DNA from: Acidimicrobiia bacterium
GTDB lineage: Bacteria > Actinomycetota > Acidimicrobiia > Acidimicrobiales > Iamiaceae
Length of the DNA stretch: 7,152 bases
Assembly: GCA_019247975.1 (NCBI GenBank)
Contig: JAFBAD010000245.1
Span: 1 to 7,152 of the forward strand
Direction of reading: 5' to 3'
Shown: piece after piece, positions 1 to 7,152 of the stretch
Layout: each line of letters opens with the position of its first letter
Position numbering within the stretch: position 1 is the stretch's first letter
Made by a program: the position numbers and the translations under genes
Notes under the pieces: generated by a model
The model's input: only the letters and a program-made list of their open reading frames with translations
Databases searched by the model: none
What the model was told of the DNA's origin: nothing

Positions 1-848
1 CACGCGGCGAGCTGCTGCGGGCCGAGCTCGGTCGCGTCGTCGCGGTCGCTGGCCCAGCTGCGGGTGTAGTGGACCAGGTCGGCGACCGAGCCGAGCACCT
101 GGGCCGGGTCGCGGTGGCTCCAGAGGAACACGGCCTTCGGGTACGCGGCCACCAGCGCGTCGAGGGCGAACATGTGCACCGGCGTCTTGAGGTGCCAGAG
201 GTTGGGCGGGCAGTGCCACTGCAGCAGTCGGAGCGTGCGCCGGTGGTACTCGTACGCCGCGGTCATGTCGCAGTCGACCACCCAGTCGGTGTAGCCGGGC
301 ACGTGCGCGAAGCCGTCGAAGTGGAACGTCTTGAAGCTCATGCCCAGGAGGTCCTGGCACTCCGTCGCGGTCGTCGCCTCCGCGTGGTGCAGCGCGCGCA
401 TGCGGGGGAACGACTCGTACATCATCTCGATGCCCGCCGCGCACTCCGCGATGCGCGGGTCGGTGTGCTCGGTGGCGCTCTCGGGCGGCGGCACCGGGGC
501 GGCCGACTCCCACGTGCGCAGCGAGCGCACCTGCGGATCGGCGGCGACCAGTTGGCTCAGCGCGGTCGTGCCGGTGCGGGGCAGCCCGATGACGACGATC
601 GGTCCCTCGATCTCCTGCTCGTCGATCTCGGGGTGCGCGCGGTAGGTGTCCTCGATGCCCAGCCTCGACGCGAGGAGCATGGTGAGTCGGAAGTCGAGCG
701 TCATCTCGCCGATCTCGGTGAGGTCGCCGTCCTTTCCCAACGACTCGCAGAGCCGCTCGAGGCCTTCGCGGTGGCTGCCGTCGCCGAGGTCCTCGAGACC
801 GGTCCGCTCCCGTGCCGCCGCCTCGAGCGCATCCGGTTCGATCGTCAT
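1..848 (-). CDS. Sulfotransferase family protein (C-terminus outside window)
   Basis: Probably transfers a sulfuryl group from PAPS to an unidentified hydroxyl or amine acceptor, as in the Sulfotransfer_3-type families. I translated 282 residues from ATG at 848; the frame stays open to position 1, so the C-terminus is missing. Residues 84-95 form a beta strand and loop reading IVVIGLPRTGTT, the 5'-phosphosulfate-binding loop. Residues 219-223 (HLKTP) and 244-248 (SHRDP, with R246 and a serine at 254) fit the 3'-phosphate-binding region. No signal peptide or membrane segment is visible, so it is likely cytoplasmic. An N-terminal helical region of about 80 residues precedes the P-loop, typical of the bacterial family members. 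The start lies 26 bp after the permease stop. It could be co-transcribed with the exporter genes or use the TACGCT box at 863-858. The family call is firm from motifs; the substrate is unknown. Confidence 0.9.
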   Translation of the reverse strand, partial: MTIEPDALEAAARERTGLEDLGDGSHREGLERLCESLGKDGDLTEIGEMTLDFRLTMLLASRLGIEDTYRAHPEIDEQEIEGPIVVIGLPRTGTTALSQLVAADPQVRSLRTWESAAPVPPPESATEHTDPRIAECAAGIEMMYESFPRMRALHHAEATTATECQDLLGMSFKTFHFDGFAHVPGYTDWVVDCDMTAAYEYHRRTLRLLQWHCPPNLWHLKTPVHMFALDALVAAYPKAVFLWSHRDPAQVLGSVADLVHYTRSWASDRDDATELGPQQLAA

Positions 849-857
849 CGAGCGCGG

Positions 858-863
858 AGCGTA
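858..863 (-). promoter_or_regulatory. Possible -10 box of the sulfotransferase gene
   Basis: On the minus strand TACGCT (TANNNT) ends 9 nt before the ATG at 848, inside the 26-bp gap after the permease gene. It would give a leaderless or nearly leaderless transcript. No convincing -35 element was seen and no Shine-Dalgarno sequence precedes the ATG. The spacing is looser than at the other two boxes in this window, so this is the weakest of the three. Confidence 0.3.
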
Positions 864-874
864 AACCGAGGCGC

Positions 875-2454
875 TCAGCTCATGTCGCGGCGGCGGAGGC
901 CCTCGAAGCCGGCGACCGCCAGCACGACGGCGACCAGCCCGACCCCGGCCACCGGCAACCAGCGCATCGATTCGGCCGGGAGCGTGGGCACGACCTCGAA
1001 CGGCGAGAGGTCGCGCACCGCCTTCGGCACATCGATCAGCGTGCCGAACAGGCCGAGCGCCACGCACCCGCCCCACACCGCCCATGCGCCGTTCGTCCAG
1101 CCGGGCGCCAGACCGATCAGGGCGACGGCCAGCGCTGCGAACAGCCACACGGAGGGGAGGTAGACGAGGGCGGCGCCGACCAACCGCCCGACCTGGCTCG
1201 GGTCGCCGATGACCGCGCCGTAGGTGATGCCGAGCGCGAGGCCGGCGGCGATCAGCCCCAGACCGCTGCCGGCGAGCGCGGTGACGAGGTGCCCGCCGGC
1301 CCAGCGGGCGCGGGAGGTGGGCGTGGCGAGCACGGGGTCGCCACGCCGGCCGGTCTCCTCGGTCCGCACGCGGATCACGATCTGCAGCGCGGCTCCCGCC
1401 GCGACGAGCGCGGCGAAGAGGAGCGTGGTGGCCAGGTACCCGTCGGTGATGCCCGCGCCGCCGAGCCGCTTGAACATGTCCTCGAGGGACTGGTTGTCCT
1501 TCGTGAACTCGTCGATGCTGTTGGCCAGCGATCCCCACGCCACCGCCATCGCGACCAGCGAGATCGTCCACCACAGGACCGCGCCGCGCTGGAGCCGGAA
1601 CGCCAGCGCCAGCGGTGTGGCCAAGCGGGCCGACCCGTGCGCCGGCCCGGGCTGCGGTGCGACGAGGCCGGCACCGAAGTCCCGCCGGGCCGAGAGCACC
1701 GCGGCGGCCGCGGTCAGCAGCGCGGCGAACGCGAGGCACAGCAGGAGCGGCCAGACCGCGTCGCCCCCGAAGGGACGGGACTTCTGGGCCAGGCCGATCG
1801 GCGACGCCCACGAGGCCGCACCGCTCCCTGCGTCGCCGATCGCTCGGACGAGGAACGACGCGGCGAGCACGCCACCGGCGAGACCGCTGGCCACCCGCGG
1901 GTTCTCGGTGACCTGCGCGGTCGTGGCCGCCAGCCCGGCGAACAGCAGCCCGACGACGACGAAGGACGCACCCATCACCACCGAGCCACCCACCGGCAGG
2001 TCCTGCGAGAGGAGGCAGAGCGTCGTGAGGAGCCCGACCACGGCGTCGGTCGCCCCGACGACCACGAGCGCGGCGGCGAGCGACGCGTGCCGCCCGACCG
2101 GCATGGACCGGACCAGCTCCAGCCGGCCGCTGTCCTCCTCGGCGCGGGTCAGGCGCACGACGAGCAGCAGGCTCATCAGCCCGACGAAGGTCAGCCCGAT
2201 CGCGCCGACCTGCAGCGCGACCTGTCCACCGACCGTGTCGAGCGCGACGTCCGGGCCGTTGAACGCGAGGGCGGCCGGGTTGCCGCGGGCAGCCGCAGCG
2301 GCGAGGTCGAGCGAGTGCTGCGTCGGATACAGGTCCACGGTGCTCACCGCGTTCAGGAGCACAACGGCGACGATCGCGGCGACCCACAGCAGCAGGCGCA
2401 CCCGGTCACGGCGCACCGCCATCCGGGCCAGGTGCAGCGTGCCGGTCAGGCTGG

Positions 2455-2458
<4 letters not shown>
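875..2458 (-). CDS. ABC-2 type exporter permease, polyketide-antibiotic-exporter-like
   Basis: Membrane half of an ABC exporter, 527 residues from the GTG at 2458. That start overlaps the ATPase stop by 4 nt (GTGA). The open frame extends further upstream, but that part is antisense-frame noise over the ATPase gene. After a short basic N-terminus (RRDRVR) there are about 12 hydrophobic segments, near residues 21-38, 81-102, 127-150, 158-180, 188-206, 234-254, 292-309, 340-362, 392-416, 428-450, 457-475 and 501-520. The protein ends in a basic tail (LRRRDMS). Two similar cytoplasmic motifs, 107-123 and 367-383, begin EE and end in P-x-x-R, which indicates two homologous halves. The length, the two-half layout and the partner ATPase resemble the 'exporter of polyketide antibiotics' group (COG3559-like, from memory). 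The substrate could equally be a lipid or other hydrophobic compound. The transporter assignment is firm; the substrate is not. Confidence 0.88.
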
Positions 2459-3357
<899 letters not shown>

Positions 3358-3364
3358 GGTCCCG

Positions 3365-3370
3365 ACGCTA
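3365..3370 (-). promoter_or_regulatory. Probable -10 box of the ABC exporter operon (leaderless)
   Basis: TAGCGT on the minus strand ends exactly 7 nt before the GTG of the ATPase gene, within the 17-bp gap after the MetE-like gene. This matches the TANNNT-N7-start arrangement of actinobacterial leaderless promoters. No -35 element is evident, since that region lies inside the upstream coding sequence. It suggests the exporter can be transcribed apart from the upstream operon. Read-through from that operon also remains possible because no terminator separates them. Confidence 0.45.
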
Positions 3371-3374
3371 CGAG

Positions 3375-4511
3375 CTAGAAGGCTCGCTCCGCCGCCAGAT
3401 CCGCGCCCGCCCGCAGCGAGCGGAGCTTCTCCCAGACCACCGACGGCGCGACGTCGCCGATGCCCGCCGACGTGTCGAAGCCGCAGTCCGTCCCGGCGAT
3501 GACGCGCGCCGGATCACCGACCGCCTCGGCCACGCGGACCAGCCGGTCGGCCACCACCTCCGGGTGCTCGACGTAGTTGCTCGTGGTGTCGATGACGCCG
3601 GCCACGAGGGCCATGTGGTCGGGCAGCGGACGGGTCGTGAAGCAGCGGTGCTCGTGCGCGTGACGGGCGTTCGCCATCGAGACGACGAGCGCGCCCACGT
3701 GCGCCTCGTAGAGCAGCGGCTGGATGGCCTCGAAGGCGACGTCGTGGTCGTGCGGTCCCTCGTAGTTCCCCCAGCAGACGTGGAGCCGGACCCGCGCCGG
3801 GTCGATCCCGTCGAGCGCGCCGTTGATCGCACCGACGACGAGCTCCACCCAGGCGAGGAACTCGTCCAGCGGTCGCTCGGCGAACGACGTGTGGCGTTCG
3901 AGCGCGAGATCCGGCGCGTCGATCTGCAGCAGCAGACCGCGTTCGACGATCGCCCGGTACTCGGTGCGGAGGGCGGCGGCGACCGCGGTCACGTACTCGT
4001 CGCGCGTCGCGTAGAAGCGGTTCTCCATCGCCGCGACGACGATGCCCGGCGACGCGGCGGTCATGAACGTCTCGACGAACGGCGTGTCGGCGACCAGCGC
4101 GAGCTCGGCGTCGAGCTCCGCGGTGTCGCGGTAGCTCACCTCGGCGACGGCCGCGGGTGCAGCCATCAGGTTGACCTTCGTGCGTTCGCGCCGGGCCCGG
4201 GTCAGCTCGATGAGGTCCGGGTGCTCGATGAGATCCCGCATGATCGGCCGGTGGCTGGTGCCGCCGAACCCGGTCATGCGGTGCTGCACGTAGGTGACGA
4301 AGCTCTCGCGGGCCTGCTCGCCGTCGTTGCCGATGTCGATGCCGGCCTCGACCTGGGCGGCGACCACCTGGGCCGTGGCCTCCTCGACCGCGTCGCGCAG
4401 CTCACCGTCGTCGACCGCCTCGCCCCGGCTGCGCCGTCCGTGCAGCTCGGCCAGCTGGGGCGGACGGGGCAGGCTGCCGGCGTGGGTCGTCAGGAAGCGC
4501 CGCTCGGTCAC
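3375..4511 (-). CDS. MetE C-terminal-like zinc methyltransferase/alkyltransferase
   Basis: Belongs to the cobalamin-independent methionine synthase C-terminal superfamily (UROD/MetE-like TIM barrel). Members activate a thiol on zinc and alkylate it; the thiol and alkyl donor here are unknown. It has 378 residues, half the length of full MetE, so the N-terminal folate-oligoglutamate domain is absent. The N-terminus carries TTHAGSLPRP (8-17), a family hallmark. Candidate zinc ligands are H244 and C246 (HVCWGNYEG) and C343 (AGTDCGF). The segment that in related proteins reads roughly L-S-F-E-A-A-N-P-R-H is ALVVSMANARH here, so the usual glutamate appears to be S278. The start is GTG at 4511, overlapping the SDR stop (GTGA); the longer upstream frame overlies the SDR gene and is spurious. 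It could be annotated as 'methionine synthase II family', but the HxC...C pattern also fits epoxyalkane:coenzyme M transferase-type enzymes. The family is certain; the reaction is not. Confidence 0.88.
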   Translation of the reverse strand: MTERRFLTTHAGSLPRPPQLAELHGRRSRGEAVDDGELRDAVEEATAQVVAAQVEAGIDIGNDGEQARESFVTYVQHRMTGFGGTSHRPIMRDLIEHPDLIELTRARRERTKVNLMAAPAAVAEVSYRDTAELDAELALVADTPFVETFMTAASPGIVVAAMENRFYATRDEYVTAVAAALRTEYRAIVERGLLLQIDAPDLALERHTSFAERPLDEFLAWVELVVGAINGALDGIDPARVRLHVCWGNYEGPHDHDVAFEAIQPLLYEAHVGALVVSMANARHAHEHRCFTTRPLPDHMALVAGVIDTTSNYVEHPEVVADRLVRVAEAVGDPARVIAGTDCGFDTSAGIGDVAPSVVWEKLRSLRAGADLAAERAF

Positions 4512-5245
4512 ATGACCAGCCCGCTGCCGCCGTCGACCGTCAGGACCTGGCCGGTGACGTGCGGGTTGCGGACCATGCCGAGCACCGCCTCCGCGCAGTC
4601 CGCCGGCGTGGCCGAGCGGTGCATCGGCGACACGGCTCGGACGAAGTCGTGCTGGGCGGTCCAGTCGCTGGTCCACGGCGTCTCGACCAGGCCCGGTGCT
4701 ACGGCGTTGACCCGCACCGGGCCGCACGACTTCGCCAGCAGCAGCGTGAGGTGGTTGAGCGCGGCCTTCGACATCGCGTAGGCGATCGACGAGCCGACCG
4801 GCCGGGTGCCGGCCAGCGACGTGACCATCACGACGCACGGCGAGTCGGAGTCGCGCAGGTGCGGCATCGCCGCCTTCGTGAGCCACCACGTGCCGAACAC
4901 GTTGACCTCGAAGGTCTTGCGCAGGATGTCGTCGGTCAGCCCCTCGAGGTCGTGATGGGGCACGACCGTCGTCCAGCCCGCGTTGTTCACGAGGATGTCG
5001 AGCCGGCCGAAGCGCTCGATCGTCCGCTCGAGCAGCGCGTGCCCCTGGGCCTGGTCGGCGATGTCGGCCTGCACGTACATGCCCTCGGTCGGCAGCGCGG
5101 CCGCCACCGCTTCGCCCGCGTCCACCGATGACCACGAGTTCACGACCACGTGGGCTCCGAGCTCGGACAGACGCAGCGCGGTCGCCTCGCCGATCCCGCT
5201 CGACGAGCCGGTCACGATCGCGACCTGACCGTCCAGCTCCGTCAC
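4508..5245 (-). CDS. SDR family NAD(P)-dependent oxidoreductase (operon member)
   Basis: Classical short-chain dehydrogenase/reductase of 245 residues, the usual length; it would oxidise a secondary alcohol or reduce a ketone with NAD(P)(H) in the cytoplasm. The Rossmann glycine motif is TGSSSGIG (12-19). NNAG lies at 87-90, and the catalytic tetrad is N115, S143, Y156 and K160 (YAMSK). The substrate-loop start APG is at 183-185 and the C-terminal TGQVLTVDGG at 231-240. The GTG start at 5245 overlaps the stop of the DUF72 gene by 4 nt, and its own stop overlaps the next start by 4 nt, so it sits in the middle of a tightly coupled three-gene unit. It resembles FabG/glucose-1-dehydrogenase-like enzymes, but the substrate cannot be read from sequence. 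A role alongside the MetE-like enzyme is inferred from coupling only. Confidence 0.92.
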   Translation of the reverse strand: MTELDGQVAIVTGSSSGIGEATALRLSELGAHVVVNSWSSVDAGEAVAAALPTEGMYVQADIADQAQGHALLERTIERFGRLDILVNNAGWTTVVPHHDLEGLTDDILRKTFEVNVFGTWWLTKAAMPHLRDSDSPCVVMVTSLAGTRPVGSSIAYAMSKAALNHLTLLLAKSCGPVRVNAVAPGLVETPWTSDWTAQHDFVRAVSPMHRSATPADCAEAVLGMVRNPHVTGQVLTVDGGSGLVM

Positions 5246-5988
5246 GGGCCCGAACCTAGGCGCCGGGCCAGCCACTGCGCGTCGACGACCGCGTGACCTT
5301 CCCAGTCGTTGTTGAAGAAGGCGTGCACGGCGCAGCCCTCGTCGAGCCAGGCGCCGAGCCGGTCGGCGACCCGCCAGAGGCGGCGGCCGCCGTACCGACC
5401 CCAGTACTTCTTCACGAGCGCCTGCGGACCGTGGAAGCGGACGTAGGTCCAGTCGGTCGTGCGCACCCAGGGGTGGTCGGGCAGCAGGTCGTGGATGCAC
5501 AGCGCGGCGCCGTGCTTCTCGAGCACCGCGAAGACGTCGTCGTGCACCCACGTCTCGTCGCGCAGCTCGACCGCCCAGCGGATCGCCTTCGGCGCGACCG
5601 TGAGGAACTCGTCGAGTCGCTCGACGTTGCGCTTCCACCGGGGCGGCAGCTGCACGAGGTTCGGACCGAGGTGGGAGCCGAGCCGCTCCACCCGGTCGAG
5701 GTGGTTCGGCAGCCAGCTCACTGCGTCGCGGAGCTTCATGCGGTGCGAGCCGAACTGGCCGAGCTTCAGCGCGTACTCGAAGCCCTCCGGCGCCTGCGCG
5801 GCCCACGCCTCGACGGTCGACGGCGGCGGGAGGCGGTAGAAGGTGTTGTTGATCTCGACGGTGTCGAAGAGCGTCGCGTAGTAGCCGAACCACTCCCGTT
5901 GCTTGAGCTCCGCCGGGTAGACGATCCCCCGCCAGTCCCGGTACATCCAGCCCGAGCACCCGACCCTGGCGACCGCCCGCTCCGACAC
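5242..5988 (-). CDS. DUF72 (YecE-like) family protein
   Basis: Full-length DUF72 protein of 248 residues with a TIM-barrel-like fold; the biochemical function of the family is not established. Conserved blocks are visible in order: GCSGW at 10-14 with a tyrosine, tryptophan and YP shortly after (to 25), EINNTFYRLP at 45-54, AVELRDETW at 139-147, YVRFHG at 182-187 and FFNND at 224-228, followed by GHA. No signal peptide or membrane segment is seen. The GTG at 5988 is chosen because it leaves the standard nine-residue lead before GCSGW. AGGGA, a possible ribosome-binding site, lies 7 nt upstream. An in-frame extension to about 6216 would run across the divergent SDR gene and is rejected. It is the first gene of the three-gene operon and its stop overlaps the SDR start. 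Confidence 0.92.
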   Translation of the reverse strand: MSERAVARVGCSGWMYRDWRGIVYPAELKQREWFGYYATLFDTVEINNTFYRLPPPSTVEAWAAQAPEGFEYALKLGQFGSHRMKLRDAVSWLPNHLDRVERLGSHLGPNLVQLPPRWKRNVERLDEFLTVAPKAIRWAVELRDETWVHDDVFAVLEKHGAALCIHDLLPDHPWVRTTDWTYVRFHGPQALVKKYWGRYGGRRLWRVADRLGAWLDEGCAVHAFFNNDWEGHAVVDAQWLARRLGSGP

Positions 5989-5996
5989 CCCGGGGT
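5987..5996. promoter_or_regulatory. 10-bp perfect palindrome over the DUF72 start region
   Basis: ACCCCGGGGT reads the same on both strands and touches the DUF72 GTG start codon in the 40-bp divergent intergenic region. A looser inverted repeat, CGCAC-N9-GTGCG at 6006-6010 and 6020-6024, overlaps the opposite promoter. Either could be an operator, but in DNA this GC-rich short palindromes arise often by chance. Recorded as a candidate only. Confidence 0.18.
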
Positions 5997-6015
5997 CCCT
6001 ACCCGCGCACCCCCG

Positions 6016-6021
6016 TACTGT
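6016..6021 (+). promoter_or_regulatory. Probable -10 box of the divergent SDR gene (leaderless)
   Basis: TACTGT ends exactly 7 nt before the GTG at 6029, as expected for a leaderless transcript starting at or next to the start codon. This placement favours the 6029 start over the in-frame GTG at 6020, which would lie inside the box. No clear -35 is seen. On the opposite strand TAGGGA (6001-5996) sits 7 nt before the DUF72 GTG, but it lacks the final T and may instead be a Shine-Dalgarno sequence. Confidence 0.45.
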
Positions 6022-6028
6022 GCGGCGC

Positions 6029-6820
6029 GTGATCCTGGACCAGTTCAAGCTGACCGACCGCGTCGCGATCGTGACCGGCGCGGGCAAGGGCATCGGGGCC
6101 GGCACCGCGGTGGCGCTGGCCGAGGCCGGCGCCGATGTCGTGTGCGCGGCCCGCACCGAGGCCGACATCGAGCACACCGCCGAGCGGGTGCGGGCCACCG
6201 GCCGGCGGGCGCTCACGGTGCCGACCGACGTCCTCGTGCGCGATCAGCTCGAGCACCTCGTCGCCGCCGCGGTCGAGGAGTTCGGGCGGATCGACATCCT
6301 GGTGAACAACGCGGGCGGCTGGCCGCCCCGGCCGGCCCTGCGCACCAGCGCGGACGGCTTCGAGCAGGCGCTCCGCTTCAACGTGGTCGCGCCGTTCCTC
6401 CTCACCCGGCTGGTGGTGCCGGTCATGGTGGACACCGCGGGCGGGGGCGCGGTCGTCAACATCTCGTCGCGCTCGGCCTCGATGGTGCAGCCGGCCTTCA
6501 CCGCCTACGGCGCCGGCAAGGCGGGGCTCAACATGGTCACCCGCAACATGGCTGTGGAGATCGCCCCGAAGATCCGCATCAACGCGATCGAGGTCGGCGG
6601 CGTGGAGACCGACGCGCTCGCTTCGGTGCTGACCGACGACTCGATCCGCCGCCAGCTCGAGGAGAACACGCCGATGCGCCGGGTCGGCCAGGTGGAGGAC
6701 ATCGCGGCCGGCGTCGTCTACCTGGCGAGCGATGCGTCCTCGTGGGTGACCGGCAAGGTCATCGAGATCGACGGCGGCGTCGAGCACCCGGCCTTCACCA
6801 TCCCCGTGGAGCCGCTGTAG
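6029..6820 (+). CDS. SDR family oxidoreductase (divergent)
   Basis: Classical short-chain dehydrogenase/reductase of 263 residues. The N-terminus (VILDQFKL) precedes the Rossmann strand, with TGAGKGIG at 16-23, NNAG at 93-96, N118, S147, Y160 and K164 (Y-G-A-G-K) and the C-terminal GKVIEIDGG at 242-250. The loop that usually reads A-P-G is E-V-G (188-190), a variation seen in some actinobacterial SDRs. A C-terminal extension (VEHPAFTIPVEPL) follows the last conserved glycines. GTG at 6029 is preferred over GTG at 6020 because the upstream TACTGT box would overlap the latter and because, from memory, close homologs start with M-I-L-D. It is not closely similar to the other SDR in this window, so it is not a recent duplicate. 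Its substrate is unknown; acyl or steroid-type secondary alcohols are possible. Its stop is only 4 bp from the stop of the convergent HNH gene. Confidence 0.93.
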   Translation: MILDQFKLTDRVAIVTGAGKGIGAGTAVALAEAGADVVCAARTEADIEHTAERVRATGRRALTVPTDVLVRDQLEHLVAAAVEEFGRIDILVNNAGGWPPRPALRTSADGFEQALRFNVVAPFLLTRLVVPVMVDTAGGGAVVNISSRSASMVQPAFTAYGAGKAGLNMVTRNMAVEIAPKIRINAIEVGGVETDALASVLTDDSIRRQLEENTPMRRVGQVEDIAAGVVYLASDASSWVTGKVIEIDGGVEHPAFTIPVEPL

Positions 6821-6824
6821 AGGC

Positions 6825-7152
6825 TCAGGCCGCGGTGGCGGCGCCGAACCAGGTGTCGCGGGTGTTGATGCGTTCGCCGCTGGGGTGGCGGTAGGTGGGG
6901 GTGGGGATGTGGGCGGCGCGGGCTGCTTCGGCGGGTGATCGGTTCGGGGGTGTGGGTTTGCCGGTGGGGTCGAGTCTTCGGTTCCACCGGTCGGTGACGG
7001 TCAGTCCGTCGGGGTCGTCGGCGTGGCCGGTGATCCCGATGAGCCCGTTGTGCAGCATCCGGTGATGCCTTCGGCACAGGCAGCAGAGGTTGTCGGTGTC
7101 GGTGGGTCCGCCGTCTTCCCAGTGCACGATGTGGTGGACCTGGATGCCTCGG
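6825..7152 (-). CDS. HNH endonuclease-domain protein, DUF222/13E12-type (C-terminal part)
   Basis: The C-terminal 108 residues of a gene whose start lies beyond position 7152. The visible part opens with RGIQVHHIVHW followed by EDGG, then T, an NL pair, LC and RRHHRMLH. This is the HNH nuclease core with its metal-binding histidines and the cysteine pair of the treble-clef-like knuckle (CCLC). In actinobacteria this C-terminus normally follows a DUF222 helical domain in proteins of the 13E12 repeat family, which are often multi-copy; the DUF222 part is not in view here. A proline- and threonine-rich tail of about 60 residues follows and ends ...FGAATAA. The role of these proteins is not well defined; a nuclease activity is inferred from the motif. 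An internal GTG at 7127 is not a real start because it would cut the HNH motif. Confidence 0.88.
   Translation of the reverse strand, partial: RGIQVHHIVHWEDGGPTDTDNLCCLCRRHHRMLHNGLIGITGHADDPDGLTVTDRWNRRLDPTGKPTPPNRSPAEAARAAHIPTPTYRHPSGERINTRDTWFGAATAA

Noticed and set aside
4512..5135. N-terminal extension of the MetE-like frame
   Set aside because: It overlies the SDR gene and is low-complexity; the family begins at the TTHAGSLPRP region just after GTG 4511.
5989..6216. N-terminal extension of the DUF72 frame
   Set aside because: The extra residues lie antisense to the conserved Rossmann segment of the divergent SDR; DUF72 proteins begin shortly before GCSGW.
5293..6894. 533-codon plus-strand open frame spanning the DUF72 gene and the divergent SDR
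   Set aside because: It crosses two recognisable genes out of frame and has Arg/Gly-rich, domain-free composition.
6718..7077. 119-codon minus-strand frame overlapping the SDR and HNH genes
   Set aside because: Its Pro/Arg/His-rich sequence is a shadow of the HNH gene in another frame and runs antisense into the SDR.

Overview
The window is very GC-rich, densely packed bacterial DNA with strong G/C third-position bias. GTG start codons predominate: six of the seven starts that can be called. The gene content is a PAPS-type sulfotransferase, an antibiotic-exporter-like ABC pair, short-chain dehydrogenases and a DUF222-type HNH protein. All of this points to a high-GC actinobacterium, possibly a mycobacterium-like or acidimicrobial lineage. 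The phylum is inferred; no marker gene is present.

Layout: six genes on the minus strand fill positions 1-5988. Reading along their transcription they are DUF72/YecE-like protein (5988-5242), SDR oxidoreductase (5245-4508), MetE-C-terminal-like zinc methyltransferase (4511-3375), ABC ATPase (3357-2455), ABC-2 type permease (2458-875) and a sulfotransferase (848 to beyond position 1). A second SDR gene (6029-6820) is transcribed divergently from the DUF72 gene across 40 bp. It runs convergently into the C-terminal end of an HNH endonuclease-domain gene (6825 to beyond 7152), with only 4 bp between the stop codons. There is no gene-free stretch above 40 bp, and no RNA gene, CRISPR array, insertion sequence or clear terminator was seen.

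Transcription units: DUF72-SDR-MetE-like are joined by 4-nt GTGA stop/start overlaps and form one probable operon. ATPase-permease are joined the same way and form the second, preceded by a TAGCGT hexamer exactly 7 nt before the GTG. The sulfotransferase may be the third gene of that unit or may start from its own TACGCT box. The divergent SDR has TACTGT exactly 7 nt before its GTG. These arrangements fit leaderless promoters (TANNNT box about 7 nt from the start codon), which are common in actinobacteria.

Function: the ABC pair looks like a two-component exporter of the polyketide-antibiotic-exporter type, whose permease has two internally similar halves. The MetE-like protein keeps an HxC...C zinc motif, but the glutamate usual in methionine-synthase relatives appears to be serine. 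It is therefore more likely a thiol/alkyl transferase of unknown substrate than a true methionine synthase. Its close linkage with one SDR, and proximity to another, suggests a small unassigned metabolic pathway. I see no single dramatic new system; the operon around the MetE-like protein is the best candidate for new biochemistry.
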